The notes below the pieces were generated by a model. That model ran no database searches. It was not told the origin of the DNA and saw nothing but the letters and a program-made list of their open reading frames with translations. From the NCBI GenBank assembly GCA_020912385.1, contig CP087207.1, forward strand, positions 3,348,001 to 3,412,000: a stretch of 64,000 nucleotides of DNA, read 5' to 3'. This DNA comes from Neofusicoccum parvum (taxonomy: Eukaryota; Ascomycota; Dothideomycetes; Botryosphaeriales; Botryosphaeriaceae). Made by a program: the position numbers and the translations under genes. Below, piece after piece: positions 36,870 to 48,690 of the stretch (position 1 is its first letter; each line of letters begins with the position of its first letter).

Positions 36870-39800
36870 TTGGAGTGTAGATGTCTTTCGCTAACGGCCT
36901 TTCGGTCTACGTGTGACGGCCTGGGGTTGTGTTTGCTGACCGGCACTGTGGATGATCGCCGGTCCCAGATTGGACGAGGTATGTCTGGATGAGTATTTGT
37001 AAGGTTGTGCCATGGCGGCTTGTAGGATGAAGGACTTTCTTCTCACTTGCTGTTCTGTCTGTGGGTGGCTTCTTCGCTTCGTTTTTCCTCCTTGTCCTGT
37101 TCCATTCTTATCCGATACCCCCCAATGTCGCGATGAATGGGTGGCTTGGTGGCCCTTTTATATCCCCCTTTGATTGGCGCTCGACTGGAAGTTGGTTTTG
37201 GATATGCATCTGTCTGGATTTCGGCACTGTTGTTGTTAAGTTTTTCCGCTTCTGGCTTATACCTCGGTCGTTTATTGCTGTTGCTTCCTGACTGTCGCTA
37301 CCGAAGTCTGTTTTTGATGTTTTTATCTTTTAGTTGGATTTCCTCTCATCACGAAGTTACGACATTAGGTAGTAGCTAGGTAGAGGATTGCATAGCTTCG
37401 GCGTGTGTTTTCGGGCACTGGGAGCTTCGTTCGGCTTGTGCTTTTGCGCATCTAGCTGGGAGCAGGAGAAAGCGTCAAAAAGGAATATCAGCGTTGTTTT
37501 TTCATGTCTCGATCACGCGCTATCTCGTCTGCCTTTCTTCCTCTCCCTCCTTGCTACGATTTCCTTTGTTCCGCCTGACGTTGTCAAGAATGTTCACGGG
37601 GACTCTGAGCACGACTATACCCAGACAAGAGAACGAAACTTTTCTCAAAAAAAAATGGAAAACTACCCAGAACCTTCTCAGCGATATTCCGATGGCTATA
37701 CCGCTTAATCCGACGTGAAGAAGCTTTCGTCGGGATGTGCAACAGCCGGAACCGCATTGATGGGGTTCTATTAAGAGCCGCCCTTGGCTATACCGTGACC
37801 GGGCTGAGACAGGCTAACGCCACCAGCGACCTTAAACTCCACCGTCAACCCCCGTCCCCCTGGCTCCGCCCTGCCCAGGATGGGTGGTGTCTTGTCTCTC
37901 CCTGTCACTGCCCAGCCCCAGCCACGGCTGCACTGGCTGCACTGACTGACTGCCGGCACCAGCCCGCTGTGGTCGTTGCCCTACAGCCCACACTAACCTA
38001 ACCCACCTACCGCACCCAGTAAGATCACCCGCGCGTCCGCAGCGCTGGAGCACAGCCCTGGCGCAACGCAGCCTACGCTAGACTTCCACATACGCGCGGC
38101 TTCCCCGATGATCAGCATCCGCCCGCTGCGCTTCATGCTGGCAGCTATTACGTCCTTCCTGTCACTGTGCGTCTGACCAACCAGTTGCGCTCCTCGGCTG
38201 GCTCCTTCCGATCGTTGCGTGCTGGCCCTATCCCTTCCGCTCCGCTACCCACATTGCTGACTTACTTGCCCTGACGAGAAGGAGTGGCTGAACACCCTGC
38301 ACGAGCACTCCCATTCGCTCAGCCCACACAGACCTGGTCCCCGATCCCTATTCTCTACCAGCTGACTGGCTCACCCGACAAAAAGGCGAAACAGCCTAGG
38401 GACGAGCTTGAACAGGGATTGCGTCACTTCCCCTCGGACACTTGGCAACAGCGAGCCAAGCTCAGTAACAGACCACTTCTGCCACCTGCAGCGGGTACGT
38501 AGTTGGTTCTCAGCGAATCCCCCAAAGCCCCTCATCCCTTCCTCCGCCTCAAGTCAGTTTGCTGCAGCGTCAGCTCGACACCGTTCCCGCCGCCACGCTA
38601 GTCATGACTTAACAGCCGCAACGCACAACGAACAAAAAGGGCGTTCGCGTTGCCCTGATCGGGTTTAGTTATATCCTATGATCCCTAACGTAACCCTCAC
38701 GCAACGCAAGTCCCGACCCCGGGTAGGCCGAGACACCTGCTAAGGGGATAGTCAAGATAGGACGCTCCCATTCGCTGAGATCCTCGATAACCAGGACGTC
38801 AAATCATTTCGGAGAATATATAATCATTCGTAATCAGATCCATCAGCGCACACACGTTGCGTAGGCACAAGATGTCGAAACTACCAGGTCCCAAGAACTT
38901 GGCATCTGCTGAGCTCTTCAGCCCACTTAGCTGGTACCTGCGCTCGTGTTATTCTACCCAAGTGTCGGTCGCCTCTCTATTTCGTCCTGATGCTGTGGCA
39001 GCCGGATCTTGTGTGGGGACACTAGCGGCCGAGTGCGACAACCGGCTGCTGCAACTCTGCTGGTCATGATGTGGCCGTGGCAATTTCCAACGCCAGTCAG
39101 GCGTTTCTGCGTTTGACCTGCTGCCCTCTGTGCTCCTCCTATCTAACTTGCTCATCCATTGGCTTTGGAATGCCCGGATGCCTCGGCACCGAAATGAGTG
39201 GAGGAGAGACCCAACAAGCAAGCAAGACTCTCGGAAGAACGCCCTTCCTTTCGGACCATCGGATTGTCGGATTAATGGCAAAGATGCACAAGCCGTGAAG
39301 GAAGCTTAGGAAGCTCCAGAGTACGACGAGTATGACGAGGGGTTGCGTATGCGCAGTCGTCCATGAAGTTGGTGGAGGAGCAGCAATGCTCATCACACAC
39401 AGTGATCGAATTTGATCACCAGATCTACAGTCCTCTCTTGACACACAGACTTGACCTGCGCTTGAATCCACCCCGCCGCGGCCCACTTTCGGGGGTCAGA
39501 TCCGTAAGGCCGTGCGGAGCCAAGTTCACAGATCACCTCGCGTGCTTCCAGACCGCACCGTCCACTGCCAACATCAACGCTGCACAGCATTGCCGTCTTC
39601 CGGTCCCTGCATCTCGCAAGCAAAGCTTGATCGTGATGGCACATACAGATTTCGCAGCGGTCCAAGTTGACAGTAGCAAAGCGCAGACTGCGCTGACGAG
39701 AGAACGAGAGCAGTTTACTCAGCCAAACTGAGATATCACCCAGACCGCCCGCGGCCAAGAAAATACAGGAGCACGAAAGTAAAAAGACCTCACTAACGAA

Positions 39801-41317
39801 AACACCATCTCCGCCAAGCACAACAACCGGAGCTTCACCAGAGCACGCCCTCATCACAGGCAAAGACCAGGAAGTGTTCACGGCCACAACGACCGCAGCC
39901 CCAACTGCCGAAAGACGACCCACGCAGGGCCCGCGGGCCAGACGCAAGCCTCGCAAGCACCACCAGCGATCCCACAGGGCGGGGTGCGACAGCAAGGGAT
40001 GGGCATGCCCGGCGCCCAACGCGAGCCCTGCACCTGCCCATCCGCCTGCTCCCACCCACGCGCACGACCATGTCAGGCCATGCGGACATTGCCGGGATGC
40101 CTGCACTCGCGCACGCGCGTGTGCATACGTGCAGCAGCAGCGACGGCGGAGACCCGATGCCACGGCCTGCGAGCCGTCGCGGCCCCCTTCATCTTCGACG
40201 GCGATGTGCTCAGTAACTCCTCCCCTGGGTCTTCCCTGGACCTCTGCCCCTGCTCTCCCCCTTTGTCGGCGACAAAAATAGAAAGTGAAGGTTCGGGAAA
40301 GAGGAAACCCCCTTGCAGAAAAGCTTTTTTGAAGGGTTTCGAGTGTCCCGTTTCGGTTCGTTGCGGGAGTGTTGTGTTGGGGTGCGATGAAGGAAGAAGA
40401 AGGGGTTTCGCAGGAAAAGTATATTTCGGGCTGGGTAATAGATGAACAATCAACCTGTGTGTGAGAACACGAGGATGCGCACACGACAGCTTGGCAAAAA
40501 AAAAAAAAGGGTGCTCGTGTGTTGAGTTGAAAAGTATGTCTACTGTTAAACTTATTATTGAATGCCATGCTGACTATAGGGAGCAGCATGGAACCGAGAG
40601 TGTGGACTTTGCAGTTTCGTCAAACTACTACATGCCAAGGCAGAGCAGGTATCAGGAACAGTGGCCATGAGAATAGGTGAACTTCCCTGGACCATTTCAA
40701 TCCTTTTCATCACTCGGAAGCGATAAAGCGGGCCTTGTTGAGACAAGTGCTCAACTTTACGGGCACGTGGCCCTCGTTCCGTGGTTTTGATAAAGCGCGA
40801 ACTGGGGAGGCGGTGCAGCTTGTGTGGAAACGCCGAGAAACAACCCGGAGCGATGAACCTCCACAAGCACTGGATTGATGGCTTATAGGACGTACCACGG
40901 AACCTGTGCAATTCTCTTTTGCATGACGTATTTTCCCAACGATAGTTTCGGCTGCGTGTCCTGACAGACGCGCCGAGGACCCTCAGGTACCAATGTTCTC
41001 GAAGTTCACGGAAGGAAACGCCATCATCGTCGTCACGCGTCCTCGTTTCGGGGACATCTCTTTCGTTCTCCTCTATTCTCTCTTTCCTTTCCTGGGCATG
41101 GGGCAGGGTTCATTTCCAGGCCAGCACAACACTACCACGGTAATCTGATGGGGCCGAAATACTCCACCACCACCAGGTGGTCCAAGAACTGTTGAGAGCA
41201 ACCACCAGACGCTCAAGAGAAAAGGTATAAAACGCCTCTCTCCGGACAGTCTCCGCATCAGACTCAGCAGCAACGCAGCTCCTCCAACACGAGATCAGCA
41301 TTTTCACACCTTCCAAC
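36870..41317. other. 4.4-kb gene-poor region
   Basis: The regulator's 3' flank and the promoter of the secreted-protein gene. A 398-codon minus-strand frame (39393-40589) is the longest open stretch but lacks protein-like character. No RNA gene was recognised. Confidence 0.5.
41226..41232 (+). promoter_or_regulatory. TATA box of the secreted-protein gene
   Basis: TATAAAA lies 85 bp before the ATG at 41318, followed by a CT-rich stretch and CAACAC-type leader sequence; a strong, regulated fungal promoter layout. Confidence 0.6.
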
Positions 41318-42200
41318 ATGCAGCTCCTCACCCCCAACACCCTTATCATCACGGCCCTGGCCGCCGCCAGCCTCGCCGCCGCCGCTCCCATCGACGTCCC
41401 CGGCCCTGGCCCCATCGTCGGCCACAGCCACGGCAACACGTAAGTCCCCCCGTCGACCCCGGCCCCCCCTCCACCAAGCCAAACCCCAGCCTAACACCAA
41501 GCGCCTGTCGGCCCTCAACAGCGCCAAAACCGGCAGCAACGCCCTCGCGACCCCGACCACGGTCCCGCACGGCGCGGGCCCGGGCTGCGGCGCCCACCCG
41601 CCGGCCAAGAGCATGCTCGCCAAGCGCGACGACGACGAGGAAGAAAAGGGCGGCAAGCCCGTGACGTACGGCGTCCCCAACGGCGAGCCGGAGGTCACCT
41701 TCGTGAACGGCGTGCCGCACATCAAGCTCTTCCTCGGCGGCCGGCAGCAGCTGCAGCGCCGCGGCTCCTCCTCCTCCTCTGACGACGACATGAGCCTGAC
41801 GCTCAGCGCCGAGGAATACGCCAAGCTGCTCGGCCAGTACAAGCGGCTGAAGCAGGGCAAGCCCGACAACGGCAAGTACGAGTTCGCCGTTAAGATCAGC
41901 CCCGACACCTTCGCCCAGCTCACCGGCACCGACGACGAGATGGAGGAGTCGGAGCGCGACCGCCGCCTCCGCCAGCACCACAAGCGCGACGGCGAGCTGC
42001 AGCGCCGCGAAAACATCTTCAAGGAGGCCTGGCTGGGCCTCACGCAGGAGCACTTCCACGAGCCCCTGATCCCCGGCTCCACCAACCGCCACGACGCCAT
42101 CCCGCCGCCCTTCTACCTCGACAAGCCCGGCTGGGACATGCCGGCCCGCGAGGCGGCGGAGATCAAGGATGAGTTGAAGAAAGCCCGCGGCGGCGGCTAG
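41318..42200 (+). CDS. Small secreted protein with two Kex2-type sites
   Basis: Exons 41318-41439 and 41522-42200 (82-bp GT-AG intron, phase kept as ACC) give 266 residues. The N-terminus MQLLTPNTLIITALAAASLAAAA is a clear signal peptide, probably cut near residue 23. The mature protein is hydrophilic and charged, with one cysteine (about residue 63), so it is not a disulfide-rich effector. Lys-Arg sites at about 75-76 (LAKR|DDD) and 195-196 (HHKR|DGE) could be cut by the Golgi protease Kex2, giving three peptides; they are not repeats, so this is not a classic repeat-type peptide precursor. No known domain was recognised. It may be a cell-wall, effector or propeptide-processed protein. A good TATA box precedes it. 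Confidence 0.8.
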
Positions 42201-42573
42201 AGGCTGCGCTGCGGGCGTCGTTGACGACATCTTGCGCGAGGAGGCTGCCCGGGAGCAAGCCCCGCCGCCGCTGCGCTTACCTCCCTGCCCCTCGTCCATT
42301 GTGTCTCGTCAATTGTGCTCCTCTGTCCCCTCTAGAGTTCTGGCTGCCGCTGCGATGGGTCAAATCGACGTAGACAATCACTTTAGTTGGGGTCTGAGTG
42401 GGTAGCTGCACTGTTTTGAAAGACCCAGTCTTAGCATTGGCTCGGAGGGGGAACACGTAGTTTTGAACAGGCACCTGGACTTCTTTACAAGGAAATTAGG
42501 CAAAAAGACAATCAACACCTGTTGCAATGCATACACACTACTCTTTCTAAACTCTCCAGCGAGCGTCCCCTTC
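42201..42573. other. Short convergent intergenic space
   Basis: 373 bp between the secreted-protein gene and HUT1, tail to tail. Nothing beyond 3' flanks is seen. Confidence 0.6.
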
Positions 42574-43968
42574 CTACAGCTCCTTCTTCGCCTCCCCCTT
42601 GGCGGCGGCAGCGTCGCGCTTCTCCTTCTCCTTCTGTTGCTTCTCGCGCTTGTTGATGGCGGCCTCGGCGCCGATGCCGCCGAAGACGAGGCCGACGCCC
42701 AGCCACTGCATGCCCTGGATGCTGTGGCCGAACCAGAGCACCGACAGCACCATCGTCAGCATCTTGCGCGTGACCGTGACCGTGACTAGCAGCAGCGACG
42801 AGAAGTGCGCTAGGGTGTAGACTGATGAAACCTTTGTTAGCTTTCCTAACTTGCTCAAAACGCGTCGCGCGCGTGTGTCATCAATCGGGCGGCGGTGTGC
42901 TTCAGAACTTACAGATGAACACCTGACCCACGGCGCCGCACGCCGCGAACGAGAGCACGTCCCAGCCCACCTGCGGGTGCCGCGTCACGAAGCTCAGCGC
43001 CTCCTGCAGCTCGCCGCCGTCGGCCGCGGACATGCCCACGAACGCGCCGACCGGCGTCTGGGCGATGTACGGCGACAGCAGCAGGTAGGCCGACGTCAGC
43101 ATGGTCGACATGATGTTCTGCGCGCACATCATCTGCGGGCCCGAGAAGGGCTTGAACGCGGTGAAGATGTGGTCCTGGGTCGAGTTGGTCAGGCCGTCGA
43201 ACAGCAGGTTGATGCCCAGCAGCAGCAGGCCCCACGAGTTGCTGCCGCCCGCGCTGTGCTTGCCCGCCTTCTTGGCCGTCGACGGGTGGTGCAGCGTGAA
43301 GACGGCGACGCCCATGGTGACGAGCGCCACGACGGCGTACTTGTACAGGGGGTAGCGCTTGCGGAACACGGTCAGGTGCAGGAACATGACGGGCAGCAGC
43401 TTGCAGCTCTTGGCCAGGATGAAGGTCACGTAGTCGATGTACTTCAGGCTGGCGTAGCCGAACGGCGACGCCAGCGACGACGTCACGGCCACCAGGGCCA
43501 GCGGGAAGAAGATGCGGCGCGACGGGAAGATGGCCGGGATGGGCCCGCCCTTGGGCTTGGACGAAACGAGGTACACGTAACCCGTCAGCGCGGCGAAGGC
43601 CGACTGCACCGTGTTGAGGAAGATGGAGTAGGTAAACGTCTCGGGGGCGGCGGGCGGGCCATAGCGCGTCGTGGTGATGCGCTCCTGGAGGAGGGCCCAG
43701 GACAGACTGGCGGCGCCGGATGTCAGCACTCCGGAATTGCACTCTGGACGTGTGCGCGCACTCGCGCATGCCTATGGTGTCCTTACAATGAAGCGTAGAT
43801 GCCGGCGACGCAGACCACCAGCTCGGCAGCGCCGGCTTGCTTCTGGGCCGGCGGTGGTGGTGCGCCGGGGCTGGTACTGCCATTTGCGAGGGTCCCGTTT
43901 TGCTTGCTCGCGTCATGCCGGGCAATTGCGCCATTCGCGGCAGCTTGCGAGGACTTCTGACGCGCCAT
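42574..43968 (-). CDS. HUT1: UDP-galactose transporter homologue HUT1
   Basis: A nucleotide-sugar transporter of the ER membrane, SLC35B/UAA family, 407 residues. The exons on the minus strand are 43968-43787, 43706-42913 and 42821-42574; the introns (80 and 91 bp) have GT-AG ends and restore GIYASFLSWALLQERI and GQVFIFYTLAHFSSLLLVTVTVTRKM, both conserved in HUT1. There is a hydrophilic 45-residue N-terminus, about ten helices, and the loops KPFSGPQMMCAQNIMS and FGYASLKYIDYVTFILAKSCKLLPVM. The C-terminus ends in a Lys-rich tail (KGEAKKEL), compatible with ER retention by a dilysine-like signal, although the exact KKXX spacing is not at the end. In yeast, HUT1 links UDP-galactose transport and ER folding. 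Confidence 0.95.
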
Positions 43969-44853
43969 GTCGTAGCTCTTTGTGCGCGGTGCAGGGGTCG
44001 GGGCGGATGTGCGACGATCGGAGACGTCAAGAGAGTGTTGTGTCGGATCCAGCAGGGCGGGCGCACTCGGGCGGCGGCACTGGCGAGAAATGAAGGTAAG
44101 GAGCGTGTCGAGGGTCGGGCTTAGCGGGCGGGCGTCGTCATGGTCGGGGACCGGGTGTCGGGAGACTTGGTCGTGTCAGGGCGAGGGAGGCGCAAATTAT
44201 ACGGCTGGGTTGGTGATGGCGATAGGTGGCATCTACCTCAGCGCCCTAAGCCGCGGCAGCCAAGCTCCAAGCTCCTGCTGATCCCCGCGCCAATTTCAGC
44301 CCCAACGCCCCACGCTGACGCCAGCGAGCGGAGCTTAAATTAAAATAGATCCAGCCTCAGGCATCCGCTGACCTCAGGCCACAGGGCAACTTTGTGCAGA
44401 CGTCGCTTCTGCTGTGGCCAACAGAATGGGTGATTACTCTGGCTAGGTGGACTGTCCTCGTGCTGGTTGTGGGTAGCGCTCCAAGTGCACCCTGCTAATC
44501 GTCCCTGACCTGCCGTTTTCGGCCCTCTGGCTGGCTACCAATCGGGTAAATTCCATATCCACTTCAGCACGTATTCTGCACAGCATAAGACTTGAAAATG
44601 CATTTATGTCTCCTAGTCTTTCTCTTGCGAAATAGAAGTCATAGTTGCTTTTGAATCCCGTTTATTCCTGTGCAAGTTCGCAACGTAGCACCCGTGTCAG
44701 TGAAGTTGACTTTGGGACCATTTCCAACAATGCCACCTATGTACCATGGGAACCCAACTGTAATGTCATCGCTCCACCCACCTCAGCTGCAGATGAATGC
44801 TCGAGTGAATTCCGCAAGTGTCATGAGAATCAAGCAGTCCACAGCCCGTCGCC
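43969..44853. other. Intergenic between two minus-strand genes
   Basis: 885 bp with the HUT1 promoter and the 3' flank of the next gene. No coding sequence is seen. Confidence 0.5.
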
Positions 44854-46247
44854 TCAGCCGTCGTCCTCGAAGCTGAGCCACGACCTATCGGTGTCGCTCA
44901 TACACTTCTCCTCCCTCGACGCGACCCCTCCTCCAGCGCCTCCAGCCGAGCCAGTATCTCCAGCCCCCACAGAGACCTCACGGCTGCCACCGCCGTCTCC
45001 ACCGCCACCCACCCCGCCAGCCCCACCGCGCCCAGCTCCGCCGACCTTACCGCCAAATCCGCCGCCACCGCCATCGGCACAAGCGTGAATCTGGCGTTTC
45101 TCCACGCTCTTGATCGCCTCCACCCCCGCCTTGAGCATGTACCACAGCGGCGAAAAGTCCCACTCCCGATCCGCCGCGTCGACGACATAGCCCCGCTCCC
45201 TCTCCCACCTGCGCAGACGGCCGCGCTCGCTCCTGACCATCGCGCCGTTGCGCGACAAGCCCGTCATCTTCCACTGAACGAACGAGACACGCTCGAGCCC
45301 TTCGAGAAGCATGGCGTGGGCCTCGTCGTTGACTGTTGGACCGAACGTCAGCACTTGGAGACATGATGGCAACAACACATCGGAAAGGGGGAGGGGGTGC
45401 GATGCGACGGACACTCACTGTACAGCCACACCCCGTTGCCCGCGCGGATCGGCGGCATGTTCTTCTGCTCGCACCGCCGCGCCGCCTGCCTCGCCGTCGC
45501 CACCTCGCGGAAGACCCAGCCGACCGCGTCGACGACGACGTGGCGCGGCTCGAACTCCTCCTCCTCCTCCTCCTCCTGACGATCATCCGCATCCGCCATC
45601 TCAACGTCCTCATCCCCGCTGTCATCCGAGATCTCAATAACCTCGCCGCGCTGGCCGCCGTAGACGTACTCGTCGTCGCTCTCGGCGCGCGAGCCAGCAG
45701 CCCGGCCCTTGGGAGGCAGGGCGCGGGTGAAAGCCATCGAGCCCGGCGGCATGACCGGCGACGCGACTTTCGGGCCCCTCGTGAACGCCGCACCCACGCC
45801 CGTTCCGTCGCTGGCCGCGAAGTTGAGAGCGTCGGCGGCAGTGGTAGTAGTAGCGGAGACGACGCCTGACGCGGACGCCGCCACGCGGAGGTTGGCGTTG
45901 GCGGTGACGATGCGGGCGTCGCGCGGCGGAGGCGCCGTTGCGGCTGTGGGGTGGATGCCGACGGCGCCGCGGCCGCTCCTCGTCCTGCTCGCGGCGGACT
46001 GGGGAGTGGACGAGGTGGAACGAGCGGCACCGGTGGCATCCAGGGCGGAAGAAGAGCGTCTGGAGGAGCTGCTGCCCTGCGGCGCGTTGGCGGTGGCGGT
46101 GGTAACGGTGGCACCGACGAGCCACGGCGTCTGAAGCGCGTTGGGGAACTTGTCGGTTGCGGCAGCGAGGGCGGCGGCGGGACAGGCGTCCGGGTTCATG
46201 AGGGCGAGCTTGGCGCGGAGGAGCTCGAGCTTGGGGCGGTGCTTCAT
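44854..46247 (-). CDS. Unrecognised acidic, glycine-rich-tail protein
   Basis: Exons on the minus strand are 46247-45419 and 45332-44854 (86-bp GT-AG intron, phase kept), giving 435 residues. I do not recognise it. The N-terminus MKHRPKLELLRAKLALMNPDACP is followed by 180 Ala/Ser/Thr-rich, disordered residues and an acidic stretch (SDDSGDEDVEMADADD, then seven Glu). The only globular-looking part is about residues 232-345, from RHVVVDAVGWVFREVATARQ through GNGVWLYINDEAHAML, FVQWKMTGLSRNGAM and REWDFSPLWYML; it spans the splice junction, which supports the intron. The tail is almost pure glycine with Ala and Val, ending LSFEDDG. Nuclear or RNA-related roles would fit, but nothing proves them. 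Confidence 0.75.
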
Positions 46248-47518
46248 GGTTGGTGGTGTCGGAAGGGCTCGGAAGTCGAGATGTCTGGGAGGGTGGGTTG
46301 GGTCTTTGCGTTGCGTTGGTCGCGACTCGGAAGAAGATCTTGGCCCTGCCGGGCGTGGGTGCCGGTGTCGAGCGATGTGCCTGTGATGATTGTGGGGAAG
46401 ATGTAGTAGGAAGAAGCAGAAGAAGCAGGAGAAGAGAACGGCGGTGGAAGGGTTTTGGAGGCAGCTTTGAGTATCATCTGCCTTGATATCACTGATGGAA
46501 GGTAAACGAAGACGTATGCGAGGCCGGCTGAGAGAAGACGAATCTACAGTGTGATCATTGGAGGATACGAGAAAAGCGCGTAAGCGCGATCAAACATGTG
46601 ATATGACTGTCTATGAGCTGCTCGGGGCGACAGACAGGTTTGTGGAAGTCGGCGGGTGCTGTGGGACCTGTCAGACGCTAACGGCCGTCAATAGCTGCTT
46701 CCTCCAACATCCAAAGCCATGCACAGGGCTTGAACAGTCTCCATTAGATGCCATCAATTTGTTCATCTGGAACCCACGCGGCCTTGGCTGATGGGGCCAT
46801 GCATGCGGTGGGAATATCAAGTTACTGAGAACGGTTAGCCTCTGCCAACCTTCCCTATTCATCCATGTCAGCACGCAGAACCACAACGAAGCAATAATTT
46901 CTGCATTATTCAATAGACTTTGTCTTCCGATCGTCCTTTCATTCGTTATTTACAAGGTCATAATCAATTTGCCAGCCCGCTCAAAGCTGACGGAGAGTGA
47001 GTGCCCCTGTAGATCATGCGAACGAAGAGAGAGGGGCCAGGATGTCGAGAATAAGAAAGGGCAAGAGTGCTATCGAGAGCTAAGAGACTGTTGGAGGCAG
47101 GGGTGTTTTTGGGAGTTTGAGTGCGATTTGTGTTGGAGCGAGGTGTGGGGAATGGTCTTCTCTGACGGTTCTTGGCCAGAGCCAACCACGTGCCGAGAAA
47201 AGACAGCGAGCCTGAATGCTGACGTCAACTCCCTCTGCGCGGGCTGGCGAAGGGTAGACGTGCGGATATCAAGACATAAATCATGAAGTCGTAACCGCTC
47301 AACTTGCGAGAGGATTATGAGCTGAGAACATTGCCGGTCGAAGCACTAAGGAGATTGCTTTTGGGTAATCATTGGAGAGCGGAGCCAGAAGACCGGAGGC
47401 CGCAGGACCGTTGAATGTCCGAACGCGGCTGAACATAACGCCTTCGCCATGCTCAAGCACGGCTGGCCGGGCAGTGCCAACGAGATTTAAGTAAAGGTCC
47501 AGGCCCGCACATGCCATC
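46248..47518. other. Intergenic between two minus-strand genes
   Basis: 1.27 kb with the promoter of the acidic protein and the 3' flank of the KH gene. No coding sequence is seen. Confidence 0.5.
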
Positions 47519-48690
47519 TTACTCTTGGGGTGCTTGGCTGCGGCGCATCTTCTCGGCCTCGAGGTTCTCGTAAAGGAGGTACAGAGCCTTCTCGTTGCTG
47601 CTGGGGCTGCCCATGATGGTGAACATGCGTTCGCCAGTCTCGTCATGGGGCGCCTTGGCGATGGAGATGCGCGCACCCGAGCTCTTCCTGATCTCGCTGA
47701 TCTTGCTGCCACCACGACCGATGATGCAGCCGACCATGTCCGAGGGAATGCTGATGTTCTGGGTCTGGATCTCCTCGCCGTCCTCAGTCGTCGTGGGCAT
47801 GGGAGGGCGAGAAGCGGCGTCGGAACCGGAGCGGCGACTGTAAGTGGGGGAGTCGCTGAAGTCATTGCCGTGGCCAGTACGGTTGTAGGAGCGGTTCCCG
47901 GCGAATCCGTTGCTGACAGGGCCAGTGGCAGCTTGGACTCGAACGGCAGGGTTGTAGAGGACGGTGCCATAGCCGCGCTCGTGGTCGTCAATGAGGCACT
48001 TGCCAATCTCCCAGGTGGCCTTCTCAATGCCCTCGGGTGTGCCTTGAATCTCGACAACGCGCTCGGTCGACTGAGGGAGCATCTCCTTCTGCGCAACCAT
48101 GCGGACACCGGAGGCATCCTGGATCTGCTTGATCTTCAGGCCCTGGCGACCAATAATGGTGCCCATCTGGTTGTGGGAAATGAGAAGGCGGACAGCTATG
48201 AAGCGTCGGTCATTAGCATGGCTTCAATGAAATTGGAGCGCGGGCGGCTAGGCGCATTGCGCAGAGAAATCAAAGAACAGGGTATCCTGGACTTACGGTG
48301 GGTACCGCTGGTGTTGATCACTCCGCCCATGCCGACGGAGGGTGCACCCTCGAGAAGGCCCTTGGCGACGAGATGGTACGCCTTGGAGATGCCACTGAGA
48401 GCACCAGTAACAGTCAGGACACGGTCGTGGACGCCCGGGACGACCTTGCTGACGCCAGCGCGGACGCCAGTCTCGTCGCGCAGGTTGGCGACGTTCTGGC
48501 CGGCCTTGCCAATGATAACACCAGCCTCCTTGGAGGAGACAATGGCGCGCAGAGTCAATTGCGCTTGGGCATATTCCTCTTCGGTCCTTGGGATGGGCTC
48601 GCCGCTGTCGGTGGCACTGAGGTGCTGGAACGACTGGGCGACATCGTCAACACCGGCGGGGCCTTGCAGAGAGACGTCTTCGGCAGACAT
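47519..48690 (-). CDS. Triple-KH-domain RNA-binding protein (PCBP/Rnc1-like)
   Basis: Exons on the minus strand are 48690-48297 and 48195-47519 (101-bp GT-AG intron), giving 356 residues. Three KH domains are plain: KH1 about 47-115 with the GxxG loop in GVIIGKAGQNV, KH2 about 132-205 with GTIIGRQGLKI, and KH3 about 268-340 with GCIIGRGGSKI. The linker between KH2 and KH3 is Ser/Arg/Gly-rich (YSRRSGSDAASR). Such proteins bind C- or U-rich RNA and control mRNA stability and translation; the closest described relatives are budding-yeast Pbp2/Hek2 and fission-yeast Rnc1. The junction lies at the KH2 start (THP|VRLLISHNQMG). If the intron is kept, the frame stays open right through it and stops at the acceptor TAG, giving a 164-residue one-KH form. 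Confidence 0.93.

Noticed and set aside
39393..40589. 398-codon open frame on the minus strand
   Set aside because: No recognisable domain, erratic composition (Phe runs from poly-T, then Arg/Gly/Ala), no intron or start context, and overlapping open frames on the other strand; probably chance in GC-rich DNA.
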